32,566 bases of DNA from CAYFHQ01 sp964342805 (GTDB lineage Bacteria > Bacillota > Clostridia > Peptostreptococcales > Acidaminobacteraceae). Shown here one piece after another: positions 1-8,077 of the stretch. Both the position numbers and the translations under genes were made by a program. Position 1 is the first letter of the stretch, and each line of letters begins with the position of its first letter. The stretch is taken from contig CAYFHQ010000034.1 in the NCBI GenBank assembly GCA_964342805.1, positions 1 to 32,566 on the forward strand, in the 5' to 3' direction. The notes beneath the pieces are model-generated. The model made no database searches. It was not told where the DNA came from and saw only the letters and a program-made list of their open reading frames with translations.

Positions 1-526
1 CCGACGGATAATCCATGAGTTCCCCCAGGCCCAGGACCTTAGGGTGGTCAATCAGGGTTTGGAGGTCAGCGGCTTCTAATACTGCACCGGCATTTTCAAA
101 ACCGGTGGCTGGTACGCAGGAGGGCAACATATAGAAAACATCCATGGGTACCTGGTCCGCGGCGTCAATCATGTACCGAATGCCGTCCAAGCCACACACA
201 TTGGCGATTTCGTGGGGGTCAGCAATAATGGTTGTTGTTCCCCGTGGCATAACCGTCTTGGCAAACTGGCTGGGGGTCACCATGGCTGACTCAATGTGTA
301 CGTGGCCATCGATCAGGCCAGGCACAATGTACTTGCCATCGGCGTCGATCACTTCGTCGCCTTCGTATTCACCACCTACACCTGCCACATAACCGTCCAC
401 AATGGCAATGTCACCTTTGAGGATTTCCTCGGTGAACACATTAATGACTTGCCCACCCTTGATCACAAGGTCTGCTGGTACTCTACCTGCTGCTACATCA
501 ATTCTCTTTTTGAAGTTGACACCCAT
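1..526 (-). CDS. ade: Adenine deaminase, N-terminal part (runs off window)
   Basis: Only the first 175 residues are in the window; the gene continues past base 1. Adenine deaminase converts adenine to hypoxanthine and ammonia in the cytoplasm, feeding the xanthine dehydrogenase encoded just upstream. The amidohydrolase metal motif is canonical (DGHVHIESAM near residue 73), followed by ADPHEIANV and the family signature PSCVPATG. The ATG at 526 has AAGGAG seven bases upstream and lies 11 bases after the stop of the Mo-hydroxylase gene, so it is the last visible gene of that operon. It keeps the textbook family motifs where comparable, in contrast to the divergent paralogue at 5968-7785, so this copy is the better candidate for true adenine deamination. 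The absent C-terminal half leaves the remaining metal ligands unchecked. Confidence 0.9.
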   Translation of the reverse strand, partial: MGVNFKKRIDVAAGRVPADLVIKGGQVINVFTEEILKGDIAIVDGYVAGVGGEYEGDEVIDADGKYIVPGLIDGHVHIESAMVTPSQFAKTVMPRGTTTIIADPHEIANVCGLDGIRYMIDAADQVPMDVFYMLPSCVPATGFENAGAVLEAADLQTLIDHPKVLGLGELMDYPS

Positions 527-537
527 ATCTGCACTCC

Positions 538-1524
538 TTACGCTTTTGCCTGTTTGATTGCCGCAAGAATTTTATCTGGTGTTGCAGGAACTTCTGTAAT
601 ACGAACGCCAATGGCGTCATAAATGGCATTGAGGATGGCCGGTGCCACAGGCACCATTACCGGCTCACCAATACCCTTGGCCCCGTAAGGAGCCGTATTC
701 TCTGGGTCCTCCACGATGAACTTTTCTATTTCAGGAATGTCCATGGCCGTGGGAATAATATACTTGGCAAACTTATTGTTTTTAATGGTCCCCTTGTGGA
801 CACCCAGGTCCTCATAGAGGGCGTAGCCTAGACCCATAACAAAGCCACCGTCGATCTGACCTTCAACAAGCTCAGGATTGATGGCCCGGCCCACGTCTTG
901 AGCACACCAGGCCTTGGTCACTTGAACACGGCCGGTCATGGTGTTGACTTCAACCTCTACCCCATAGGCATTAAAGGTATAGGGCCAGTAGGGTGCCCCC
1001 TGGCCAGTCTCCTTGTCCATGCCCAGGGTTTGGGCTGTAAAGGTTTCCGTGATCATGAGGTTTTCCTCTGGGAACCGCTTGGCAATATCCGCAAAGGTCA
1101 TGTTCTTGGCTGGGAACATTTCCAACCAGATCTTGCCGTCTTCTGTCTTGAAGCCCACAGGTGCGTTAAGTTCCAAAGCTTCCGCCGCTTCCTCATAGAG
1201 TCTTTGAACAAAGGCTTCGGACGCCCGCTTGACTGCATTGCCTGTATTGTAGGTTTGTCGACTGGCTGCCGCAGTACCCGAGTCTTGGAACTCGTCGGTA
1301 TTCTCGCAGATCATGGTCACATCGTCTGGAGAAATGCCCAAGGCTTCTGCACATACCTGGGGCATGATGGTCTTGGCCCCTTGGCCTACTTCCGTTGCCC
1401 CTACCCTAAGATTGATCTTGCCGTCAGGCTTGAGTTCTACCGTGGCAATGGAGACATCCGGAAAGCCATTTCCATAGCCTGTGCCGTACCAACTAATTGC
1501 TATACCTCGTCCTTTTTTCCACAT
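538..1524 (-). CDS. Molybdenum hydroxylase, C-terminal Mo-cofactor subunit (NdhM-like)
   Basis: This 328-residue protein is the second half of a xanthine dehydrogenase large subunit, made as a separate chain. It carries the molybdopterin-binding VGQG motif (about 46-49) and the GAKGIGEP motif with the predicted catalytic base E287. It should pair with the product of 1527-2819 to form the active site hydroxylating a purine such as hypoxanthine or xanthine, or run in reverse on urate. Its ATG follows the upstream stop by two bases and has its own GGGGAGG site, and the two genes are in different frames, so a designed split fits better than a nonsense mutation. Its length is close to the roughly 330-residue medium subunit I recall for E. 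barkeri nicotinate dehydrogenase, a selenium-dependent enzyme. The substrate is inferred from neighbours. Confidence 0.9.
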   Translation of the reverse strand: MWKKGRGIAISWYGTGYGNGFPDVSIATVELKPDGKINLRVGATEVGQGAKTIMPQVCAEALGISPDDVTMICENTDEFQDSGTAAASRQTYNTGNAVKRASEAFVQRLYEEAAEALELNAPVGFKTEDGKIWLEMFPAKNMTFADIAKRFPEENLMITETFTAQTLGMDKETGQGAPYWPYTFNAYGVEVEVNTMTGRVQVTKAWCAQDVGRAINPELVEGQIDGGFVMGLGYALYEDLGVHKGTIKNNKFAKYIIPTAMDIPEIEKFIVEDPENTAPYGAKGIGEPVMVPVAPAILNAIYDAIGVRITEVPATPDKILAAIKQAKA

Positions 1525-1526
1525 GG

Positions 1527-2819
1527 CTAGGCCTCCCCTTCCTTCATATCCAGTGACAACTGTTGGTCCTTGGCCATGGCTTCTTCAATGACCTCAAGAC
1601 ACTTGTCCAGGGGCACACTCTCCACCAGAACCTGGCCATTGGCCGTTTCTGATCCTTGTCTGAATATGTTTTTCATACGGAAGGCAAAGGGGTCCATTTT
1701 CAGTTCCCTGGCCAGCATGTCTGCTTGTTGCTCGTACATGATCGGCACTTGGGTGGCTCCAAACCCTCTCATGGCCCCACAGAAGGGGTTATTGGTATAG
1801 ACAGCAATACTGTCCACTTTTACATTTGGAATGGCATAAGGGCCGTAAGCATGGACACCCGCCTTACGAAGGACATTGATAGCCCAGGAGGCATAAGCCC
1901 CGGTGTCGCCAATAATTTCCGCTTCAAATGCCGTATAGTTGCCTTCTGCGTCGGCGGCTGACCGACACTTCATGACCATGGGGTGGCGCTTGGAATGGGC
2001 ATAGAAGGACTCTTCTCTTGTATAAGTTACCTTGACCGGGCGACCGGTTAACATGGTGCCCAGGGCCAGGTGGATCTGCATGGTAATGTCTTCTCGACCA
2101 CCAAAGGCTCCACCAACACTTGGGTTGATAATGCGGATTTTTTCCTCTGGAATACCGATGGCGTCTGCCACCTCAAGGCGGTCAAAGTGGGGGTACTGGG
2201 TAGAAGCCATGACTACAACAACGTCGTCTTCCATCCAGGCCAGGCCGCTTTCCAGCTGCAAAAAGGCATGGTCCACAAAGGGAGAGTAGTAGGTGTTTTC
2301 TACCACAACTGCAGCCTCTGCAAAGGCCTTTTCTACATTGCCCTTGCGGCATTTGTAGTGGTAAATGATATTGGACTTGCCATCATGGACTTGTGGCGCG
2401 TCTTCTTTCATGCCTTCCACAGGATCAAGAACCGGCTCCAGTTCCTCATAGGTCACCTCAACCAGCTGTCCTGCTTCCTCTGCAATCTTGGGGGTTTTAG
2501 CAATGATGAAGGCCAGGGGATCTCCCACCCGGCGGACTTTCTTTTCACAGAATACTTCATGGTCCTTAAAGAGGACTCCGTGGTGGTTGGCTGCCAAAAC
2601 ATCCACAGCCGTCAGGATCTTGACCACACCTGGGTAGCCTTCCGCCTTGGACAGGTCCAGGGTGAAATAACCATGGGGAATGGTAGACCGTACCGTATAG
2701 CCATGGAGTTCCCCCTCCATGGAAATGTCCTGGGGGTACTTGGCCCGGCCCGTTAATTTATCAAATCCGTCTTTCCGTCGATATCTAGTACCTACGGTCT
2801 TCAGCTGCTTACTTTCCAT
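1527..2819 (-). CDS. Molybdenum hydroxylase, N-terminal Mo-cofactor subunit (NdhL-like)
   Basis: This 430-residue chain is the first half of a xanthine dehydrogenase large subunit. It contains the a/b hammerhead domain (about 20-130), the Mo-cofactor motif GGAFGGRED (236-244) and GAMRGFG (348-354). E243 sits where xanthine dehydrogenases carry the substrate-binding Glu (bovine E802), and R351 matches the conserved substrate-site Arg, which favours a purine substrate over an aldehyde. I chose the ATG at 2819 over an upstream GTG/ATG-frame extension to 2888 because the extension lies wholly inside the Fe-S subunit gene and the ATG has a GAGGGGGG site just upstream. It overlaps the Fe-S gene by 11 bases, so translation is probably coupled. 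About 430 residues is close to the 425 I recall for E. barkeri NdhL. Confidence 0.9.
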   Translation of the reverse strand: MESKQLKTVGTRYRRKDGFDKLTGRAKYPQDISMEGELHGYTVRSTIPHGYFTLDLSKAEGYPGVVKILTAVDVLAANHHGVLFKDHEVFCEKKVRRVGDPLAFIIAKTPKIAEEAGQLVEVTYEELEPVLDPVEGMKEDAPQVHDGKSNIIYHYKCRKGNVEKAFAEAAVVVENTYYSPFVDHAFLQLESGLAWMEDDVVVVMASTQYPHFDRLEVADAIGIPEEKIRIINPSVGGAFGGREDITMQIHLALGTMLTGRPVKVTYTREESFYAHSKRHPMVMKCRSAADAEGNYTAFEAEIIGDTGAYASWAINVLRKAGVHAYGPYAIPNVKVDSIAVYTNNPFCGAMRGFGATQVPIMYEQQADMLARELKMDPFAFRMKNIFRQGSETANGQVLVESVPLDKCLEVIEEAMAKDQQLSLDMKEGEA

Positions 2820-3303
2820 CTCGGCCCCCCTCTTCTTCCTCTGTAATGCGCTTGGAAGCCAATTGAACGGAGTCAATGATCTTGTCATAACCCGTGCACC
2901 GACATAGGTTGCCTGAAATGGATTCCTTTATATCATCCATACTTGGTTTGGGTTTTTCGTCCAGTAGGGCCTTGGCCGACATGACCATGCCTGGAATACA
3001 GTAACCACACTGGACAGCCCCGTTATCTAAAAAGGCCTGTTGAACAGGATCGAGCCCGTCTTCGGTCTCAAGTCCCTCAATGGTGAGAATGTCCTTGCCC
3101 TGGCACTGTACTGCCATGACCAGGCAAGAATCCACAGCCTTGCCGTCTACAATCACTGTACAAGCACCGCATTCCCCTTCACCACAACCTTCTTTAGTTC
3201 CTGTTAATCCTAATTCTTCACGGACGAAATCTAGAAGTCTCATACCATCCTGGATTTCCCGACTTACTTCTTGTCCATTCACCGTACATGTCAGTTTTGT
3301 CAT
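2809..3303 (-). CDS. Molybdenum hydroxylase, [2Fe-2S] subunit
   Basis: A 164-residue iron-sulfur subunit that passes electrons from the Mo centre to FAD. The N-terminal ferredoxin-like domain has the plant-type cluster motif CGEGECGACTV (about 40-50) plus a later Cys, and the C-terminal helical domain has QCGYCIPGM and CRCTGY, binding the second cluster. The length is normal for the CoxS/XdhC/NdhS family. The ATG at 3303 overlaps the FAD subunit stop by one base (TAATG), and its 3' end overlaps the large-subunit start, so the four genes form one tightly coupled operon. Confidence 0.95.
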   Translation of the reverse strand: MTKLTCTVNGQEVSREIQDGMRLLDFVREELGLTGTKEGCGEGECGACTVIVDGKAVDSCLVMAVQCQGKDILTIEGLETEDGLDPVQQAFLDNGAVQCGYCIPGMVMSAKALLDEKPKPSMDDIKESISGNLCRCTGYDKIIDSVQLASKRITEEEEGGRDGK

Positions 3304-4175
3304 TAGGCTTGACCTCCTTCATTCATGAGCTTCAGCAGACATCCTGTCATGACGCCTTTGATTGCCTCTTCTTTAAAGGCCTGGGAACTCCGGCCCTGTA
3401 GTCGCTGGGTGGTTACCGCTGAAAATGCCTGCGCTGCCTGGTCGACCAAGTCCATGTTCAGGGACTTTCCAACCAAGGCTGCCTCTACTTGTGGTTCCCG
3501 ATTGGGGAACAAACCCAATGAACCCGATGCGACCGCTGCATGGGTAATGGTGTTCTGGTCATCCACTTCCACGCACACGGCTACGCTGATCCGAGAGATG
3601 GCCAAGGCGTTTCGAAGACCCAGTTTTTCAAAGGCGATCTGGGTTTTCTTCAGGCCTGATTTAGGCAAAATAATCTCTGAGATCAGTTCCCCTGGTTGAA
3701 GGGCTGTTTTTCCCTTGCCCAGGAAAAAGTCCTTGAGTTCCATGACCTTTTGACCCGCTGAACTTTGAATGACCAAAGTTGCCTCAAGGGCCAGTAAGGG
3801 CGGAGAAGAGTCCGCAGCAGGGGACCCATTGGCCACGTTACCGCCAAGGGTTCCAAGGTTTCTAATTTGTGGTGCCCCAACCGAACGACAGGCCTCCCAG
3901 AGGCCAAGTAAGTTCGTTTTCATAAAGTCATGTTTGACCACTTGGCTGAAGGTTACTGCGGCGCCAATGCGGACCTGGTGGTCCTCCACAATAATCTCCT
4001 TCATTTCTGCCACGTCTGTTACGTCCACTAGGACTGGACACTTGTTGTGTCCCTCTCTGATTTGAACGAGCAAATCTGTTCCACCGGCCAGTACTTGAGC
4101 GTTTTCTTTGTGTTCATCCAGTGCTGCGATTGCCGTTTTCAAATCATACGCTTTAACGACCTTCTGAATTTCCAT
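3303..4175 (-). CDS. Molybdenum hydroxylase, FAD subunit
   Basis: A 290-residue FAD-binding subunit of the xanthine dehydrogenase family (FAD_binding_5 plus CO_deh_flav_C). The first FAD motif AGGTDLL lies near 31-37 and the second, LGTLGGNVANGSPAAD, near 107-122. It receives electrons from the 2Fe-2S subunit and passes them to NAD(P) or another acceptor. It is the first gene of the Mo-hydroxylase operon: its ATG has an AGAGGTGG site a few bases upstream and is preceded by a 226-base gap that also holds the permease terminator. Length matches NdhF/CoxM homologues. I saw no selenium-insertion genes (yqeB/yqeC type) nearby. Confidence 0.93.
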   Translation of the reverse strand: MEIQKVVKAYDLKTAIAALDEHKENAQVLAGGTDLLVQIREGHNKCPVLVDVTDVAEMKEIIVEDHQVRIGAAVTFSQVVKHDFMKTNLLGLWEACRSVGAPQIRNLGTLGGNVANGSPAADSSPPLLALEATLVIQSSAGQKVMELKDFFLGKGKTALQPGELISEIILPKSGLKKTQIAFEKLGLRNALAISRISVAVCVEVDDQNTITHAAVASGSLGLFPNREPQVEAALVGKSLNMDLVDQAAQAFSAVTTQRLQGRSSQAFKEEAIKGVMTGCLLKLMNEGGQA

Positions 4176-4359
4176 GTTCCACCTCTTTCAACTCATACTT
4201 ACCCCATATTTGTATTCTTTCTCGTATTTCGCGTGTTGACTGCACCAATCTGTCACAAAGTCAGTCCACGGTTTTTCTCACCAGGTTTCAAATTGTTCCA
4301 GTCAATGCACGAATAATCAGACAATTTTTACGAAAAGCGTTCGTTTCAGGGTATAGAAA
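4176..4359. other. Gap upstream of the Mo-hydroxylase operon
   Basis: This gap must contain the promoter of the operon starting at 4175, unless it is read through from the permease. I found no convincing -35/-10 pair on the minus strand. Two copies of a TTGACTG/CAGTCAA element in opposite orientation (near 4236-4242 and 4299-4305) might be a regulator site, but they are short enough to be chance. Confidence 0.3.
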
Positions 4360-4384
4360 AGCCCCTACCGTCATGATAGGGGCT
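4357..4384 (-). terminator. Intrinsic terminator after the permease gene
   Basis: An 8-bp perfect stem (4360-4367 pairs with 4377-4384, arms AGCCCCTA/TAGGGGCT) with a 9-base loop is followed on the minus strand by TTTTC. It lies just past the permease stop at 4402 and separates the permease from the Mo-hydroxylase operon, though the short U tract suggests partial read-through. Confidence 0.75.
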
Positions 4385-4401
4385 ATAATGCTGGTTGGTA
4401 C

Positions 4402-5733
4402 TTACATCATTGCTTTAAGAACTGGGAATAGAAGCTTTAGAACGAACAGAGCGAATACGATGTACGTAAACGGTGTAATTTCTTTTGCTTTGCCCACAAG
4501 AACCTTAAGGATGATGTATAGCATGATACCAAACATAATACCTTCAGAGATGGAGTATGTTAGTGGCATCATGATGATTGCGAAGAATGCTGGTACAGAC
4601 TCTGTGAAGTCGTCTAGATCAATATCTTTGATCGGCGACATCATGAACAGACCAACGATGATCAGTGCTGGAGCCGTAGCAGCGCCAGGGATCATTAGGA
4701 ATAGTGGAGATAGGAATACAGATACTAGGAATAGTACAGCAGTGGAAACAGCTGTCAGACCTGTACGTCCACCTTCAGCTACACCAGAAGCAGACTCTAC
4801 GTATGTTGTTACTGTGGAAGTACCAAGCATAGCGCCTACTGTTGTACCAATAGCGTCAGCCATTAGGGCTTCCTTGGCACCTGGTAGTTTACCTTCTTCG
4901 TCAAGCATGTCTGCCTTTGTAGCTACACCAATCAGTGTACCTACTGTATCGAACATGTCTACGAATAGGAAAGTAAATAGGATAAATACAAAGTCAAACG
5001 TCATGATCTTGTCAAACTCAAACTGTAGCCATAGTGGCGCAGTTGGCATTTGAACCAATGTATCAGGCATTGTTACAAGACCAAACGGAATAGCAATAAC
5101 TGTAGAAGCAAGGATACCGATAAAGATCGCACCCTTTACTTTTTTAGCAAGAAGTACACTGATTAGGATAACACCGATCATGATAACCATTGGACCTGGT
5201 GCAAACAAATCGTGAACGATTGCCAGTGGTGTGCCACCACCTGTAAGAATAAGGCCGTTGCCGTTGTTATATAGACCGATAAAAGCAATAAATAGACCGA
5301 TACCCACTGAAATTGCTTTCTTTATATTGAGTGGAATCGAGTTCAGGATCGCTTCACGGACATTAAAGAACGTTAAGATTAAGAAGATAATACCTTCAAA
5401 TAACACGGCTGTCAGTGCAAACTGCCATGAGTAACCCATACCCAGAACAACTGTAAATGCGAAGAAGGCATTTAGACCCATACCTGGTGCCAGAGCAAAA
5501 GGTAGGTTAGCGTATAGACCCATAACCAATGTTGCGATAAAAGAAGAAATTACTGTTGCTGTAAATACTGCACCTGCGTCCATTCCTGCTTGAGATAGGA
5601 AGAATGGATTTACTGCTAGAATGTAACCCATTGTCATGAACGTTGTTATCCCTGCGATAATCTCCGTTCGAACATTGGTTCCGTGCTCACTGAGTTTAAA
5701 GAACTTATCCAGTGCACCATTTTGATTCGTCAT
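4402..5733 (-). CDS. AzgA/PbuG-type purine permease (NCS2 superfamily)
   Basis: A 443-residue integral membrane transporter with 12 or more hydrophobic segments. The N-terminal EIIAGITTFMTMGYILAVNP block and the LPFALAPGMGLNAFF segment are hallmarks of the AzgA branch that imports hypoxanthine, guanine, adenine or related bases with protons. It sits between the microcompartment operon and the Mo-hydroxylase operon, which suggests it brings in the purines both consume. Its codon choice (many CTA and GTA codons) resembles that of the formate-THF ligase and amidohydrolase genes and hints at high expression. It has its own upstream gap with a candidate promoter and an inverted repeat, and its own terminator. 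The exact base transported cannot be told from sequence. Confidence 0.92.
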   Translation of the reverse strand: MTNQNGALDKFFKLSEHGTNVRTEIIAGITTFMTMGYILAVNPFFLSQAGMDAGAVFTATVISSFIATLVMGLYANLPFALAPGMGLNAFFAFTVVLGMGYSWQFALTAVLFEGIIFLILTFFNVREAILNSIPLNIKKAISVGIGLFIAFIGLYNNGNGLILTGGGTPLAIVHDLFAPGPMVIMIGVILISVLLAKKVKGAIFIGILASTVIAIPFGLVTMPDTLVQMPTAPLWLQFEFDKIMTFDFVFILFTFLFVDMFDTVGTLIGVATKADMLDEEGKLPGAKEALMADAIGTTVGAMLGTSTVTTYVESASGVAEGGRTGLTAVSTAVLFLVSVFLSPLFLMIPGAATAPALIIVGLFMMSPIKDIDLDDFTESVPAFFAIIMMPLTYSISEGIMFGIMLYIILKVLVGKAKEITPFTYIVFALFVLKLLFPVLKAMM

Positions 5734-5820
5734 ATTTTATTTACCCCCTGTATACAAAATATCCGTCTACCCTGCCTGTTTTAGACCCTACCTCCTTTTA
5801 TACTCAATTTTTTGACGGAC

Positions 5821-5850
5821 ATTATCCAGACTATTCTACTAGCAAATCAA
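5821..5850 (-). promoter_or_regulatory. Candidate promoter of the permease gene
   Basis: On the minus strand TTGATT (5845-5850) and GATAAT (5821-5826) are 18 bases apart, a fair sigma-70 match. The downstream leader of about 85 bases contains no recognised riboswitch. It lies just downstream of the inverted repeat at 5857-5890. Confidence 0.35.
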
Positions 5851-5856
5851 GCCAAG

Positions 5857-5890
5857 GTAAATGGTTCAAGGCCCCACTCGAACCATTTAC
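5857..5890. promoter_or_regulatory. 11-bp inverted repeat upstream of the permease promoter
   Basis: GTAAATGGTTC (5857-5867) and GAACCATTTAC (5880-5890) form a perfect 11-bp inverted repeat with a 12-base spacer. It has no U tract on either side, so it is a poor terminator for the adenine deaminase paralogue ending at 5968. Its place directly upstream of a candidate -35 box suits an operator or activator site, possibly for the PucR protein encoded at 29219-30880. The regulator link is inference. Confidence 0.5.
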
Positions 5891-5967
5891 TAGGCGATTT
5901 AGCTGGTTTTTCTGAACATTTTACGAAAAATCCATAAGAATGTTTACGTATTGCTGAATCTGTACCG

Positions 5968-7785
5968 TTATTTTACCGGTGGTAGAATTTCAAAGTTCTC
6001 CACGTCCACAATACCCTTGTCCGTAATTTTCCATTTTGGACTTGTGGACAGTGCAAGGAAGGACAAGTGCATGAACGGAGCGTGAACTTTACAGCCCAAC
6101 TGGTTCTTAGCAGTGTCTTCTAGCTCTCTGATCTTCCGGCTTACTTCTGCCCCTGATAGCTCATCGGTAATGAGACCACCAACTGGTAGGCGCATATCAT
6201 CGATAATACGACCACCCTGGGCAAGGGCGATACCGCCACCCATTTCTATGACATGATTGACAGCAAGTGCCATATCTTCATAGTTCGTACCTGTAACCAG
6301 GATATTGTGGGTGTCATGGGCAATGGACTCTGCCATGGCGCCCGATGTCATCCCAAACCCTTTTACAAAGCCACGGCCGATATTGCCATTACGACCATAT
6401 CGCTCCAGACAGTGCATGGGGAGTACATCCTGCTGTGTATCTGGCTGCACCACTCCGTTTTCAACACGAAGAGTTGCTGTTAGTGCGTCTGAAAGGTTCT
6501 GATCAGGAATGAGACCAATGACATTGGCTGTTGCCGAACTACCGCTTGCTTGAACCTGCATTTCTTCAGCAGTTGCCCGGTGGCGAACGACAGAGTTCTT
6601 CACTGAGTCAGGATAGGTATAGGCTGGAATATCGATCAGCATTTCACCGCCAGCTGCAACCAGTTGACCTTCAAGGAATACGGCGTCAACCACCATATTC
6701 TTCAGGTCACTGATAATAGCGATGTCCGCCAGTTTACCTGGAAGGAGGGCGCCACGATCTTCAAAGCCAAAGTAGGTACATGGGTTAATCGTCACCATCT
6801 GGATGGCCTCAACAGGGTCAACGCCCTCAGCAATGGTCCGCTTAACGATTTCGTTCATGTGACCCAGTTTTTCCAGGTCTTCCGCTACCATGTCGTCTGT
6901 AGCCAGAACGGCCCGGCGGCTGTCCACACCTTCTTCAGTTACTGCCCGGATACACTCAGCCATGTTCCGCTGGGTCGATCCTTCACGCATGAAGACATAG
7001 ACACCATTACGGAGCTTTTCAACGGACTCTGCCTTTGTTGTCGTTTCGTGACAAGAACAAGTTCCGCCTGCTGCGATAATGTGTGCAGCCAGCTCACGAC
7101 CAAATAGTTCTGGTGCGTTGCCGTCTACCACCTTGCCAATGGACTTGGCATAAGCTGTGGAGGCAACCAGGTCTGTAATGATCTCTGGTGTGTTATTGTA
7201 AACGTGTTGTGCATTGGAGAAGCCCTGGAGCTCACCAATACCAATGATATTTGGATAGTTGAGTAGGTCGACCATGTCCTTGGAGGACACGTCTACACCT
7301 GCTGTTTCAAGAGACGGGCAATCCGGTACCAGGGCTGGTACTACCAGGTCAACGTGGTTAGGAACCTGGCCGGCCTCGTCTGCCATTGCCTTCATTCCCA
7401 CTGGACCCAGTGCATTCCCGATCTCATGGGGATCGGCAACCAATGTGGTTGTTCCAGATGGAATGGAGAGTCTTGAAAACTCAGAAATTGTGAGCATGGA
7501 ACTCTCAAAGTGCATGTGAGAGTCCACAAAACCCGGAGATAGGTATTTACCTGTTACATCAACTACAACGGTTTTTGGGCCAATGAGGGTTTCACTGTCA
7601 CAAACGCCGATAATATGCTTTCCTTTGATCGCCAGGTCTGATTTATACACTTCTCGGGTGATGGTGTTGATGACACTTCCGTTCACCAGTACGATGTCCG
7701 CAAAATCATTTTCACCCATGAGGGCGTCAATCATTTGGCGGTATTCCATCGCCTTTTTGATGATACTCGGATCCAATCTATTCAC
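5968..7785 (-). CDS. Divergent adenine deaminase-family amidohydrolase in the BMC operon
   Basis: A 605-residue amidohydrolase related to adenine deaminase. Visible motifs are DSHMHFESSM (H90, H92), ADPHE (H120), GIGELQG (E185) and ATDD (D297, D298). The family motif DGHAP is DGNAP here (N223), and the usual SDHE is SCHE (H246 kept), so one predicted metal-site His is replaced by Asn; the PSCVPAT signature is also lost. The start is GTG at 7785, overlapping the BMC-P stop by eight bases with GGAAAAGGA close upstream; TTG 7776 and ATG 7749 are alternatives. Being the last gene of the microcompartment operon and divergent from the second copy at 1-526, it is my candidate for 4-aminoimidazole deaminase (or imidazolonase) rather than for adenine. 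Automated annotation would simply call it adenine deaminase. Confidence 0.88.
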   Translation of the reverse strand: MNRLDPSIIKKAMEYRQMIDALMGENDFADIVLVNGSVINTITREVYKSDLAIKGKHIIGVCDSETLIGPKTVVVDVTGKYLSPGFVDSHMHFESSMLTISEFSRLSIPSGTTTLVADPHEIGNALGPVGMKAMADEAGQVPNHVDLVVPALVPDCPSLETAGVDVSSKDMVDLLNYPNIIGIGELQGFSNAQHVYNNTPEIITDLVASTAYAKSIGKVVDGNAPELFGRELAAHIIAAGGTCSCHETTTKAESVEKLRNGVYVFMREGSTQRNMAECIRAVTEEGVDSRRAVLATDDMVAEDLEKLGHMNEIVKRTIAEGVDPVEAIQMVTINPCTYFGFEDRGALLPGKLADIAIISDLKNMVVDAVFLEGQLVAAGGEMLIDIPAYTYPDSVKNSVVRHRATAEEMQVQASGSSATANVIGLIPDQNLSDALTATLRVENGVVQPDTQQDVLPMHCLERYGRNGNIGRGFVKGFGMTSGAMAESIAHDTHNILVTGTNYEDMALAVNHVIEMGGGIALAQGGRIIDDMRLPVGGLITDELSGAEVSRKIRELEDTAKNQLGCKVHAPFMHLSFLALSTSPKWKITDKGIVDVENFEILPPVK

Positions 7786-8077
7786 CGTCCTTTTCCCGAT
7801 CTAAGACATCGGCGTAAACGTCTACGTTATCAATGATCCCTACAATGGCTGCGTCAATGGGAGCCTCCCGATTGTTGGCCGCATTACGGGCAGCAGTACC
7901 TGTGGCATACATGACGAATTCCCCGATGCCTGCACCAACAGTGTCTATACAAACGAATGGTTCGCCGATAGGTTTTTTGTTGATGTCGACTGGCTGAGTC
8001 AGGAGCAATTTCTTGCCCACAAGACGGTCATCCTTACGGGTGGCGACGATTGTTCCTATGATGACTGCTGTTTTCAT
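7778..8077 (-). CDS. BMC-P pentameric vertex protein (EutN/CcmL family)
   Basis: A 99-residue protein with the EutN/CcmL fold: N-terminal MKTAVIIGTIVAT beta strand, the KLLLTQPVD segment, GAGIGEFVMYATGTAAR (about 49-65) and the AIVGIIDNVDV end strand. Pentamers of this family cap the vertices of microcompartment shells. It shares an ATGA overlap with the flavoprotein gene upstream and an 8-base overlap with the deaminase paralogue downstream, so all three are probably translated together. It is the only BMC-P gene in the window. Confidence 0.95.
   Translation of the reverse strand: MKTAVIIGTIVATRKDDRLVGKKLLLTQPVDINKKPIGEPFVCIDTVGAGIGEFVMYATGTAARNAANNREAPIDAAIVGIIDNVDVYADVLDREKDGE

Noticed and set aside
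898..1530. Long plus-strand frames opposite the Mo-hydroxylase genes
   Set aside because: Shadows of well-recognised genes on the other strand; no family motif and no ribosome site.
1520..1535. Frameshift in a single fused xanthine dehydrogenase large subunit
   Set aside because: Merging would need both a lost stop and a frame change, the second gene has its own ribosome site, and the two sizes match the naturally split NdhL/NdhM pair.
538..4175. Calling the operon nicotinate dehydrogenase
   Set aside because: Architecture matches, but the purine permease and adenine deaminase flank it, no nicotinate-pathway gene is visible, and the substrate-site Glu is of xanthine type.
4373..5053. 226-residue plus-strand frame opposite the permease
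   Set aside because: Low-complexity shadow of a membrane protein gene with no ribosome site.
5734..5967. Guanine or xanthine riboswitch before the permease
   Set aside because: I looked for the conserved purine-aptamer core and the paired loop sequences and did not find them on the minus strand. A covariance-model search would settle it.
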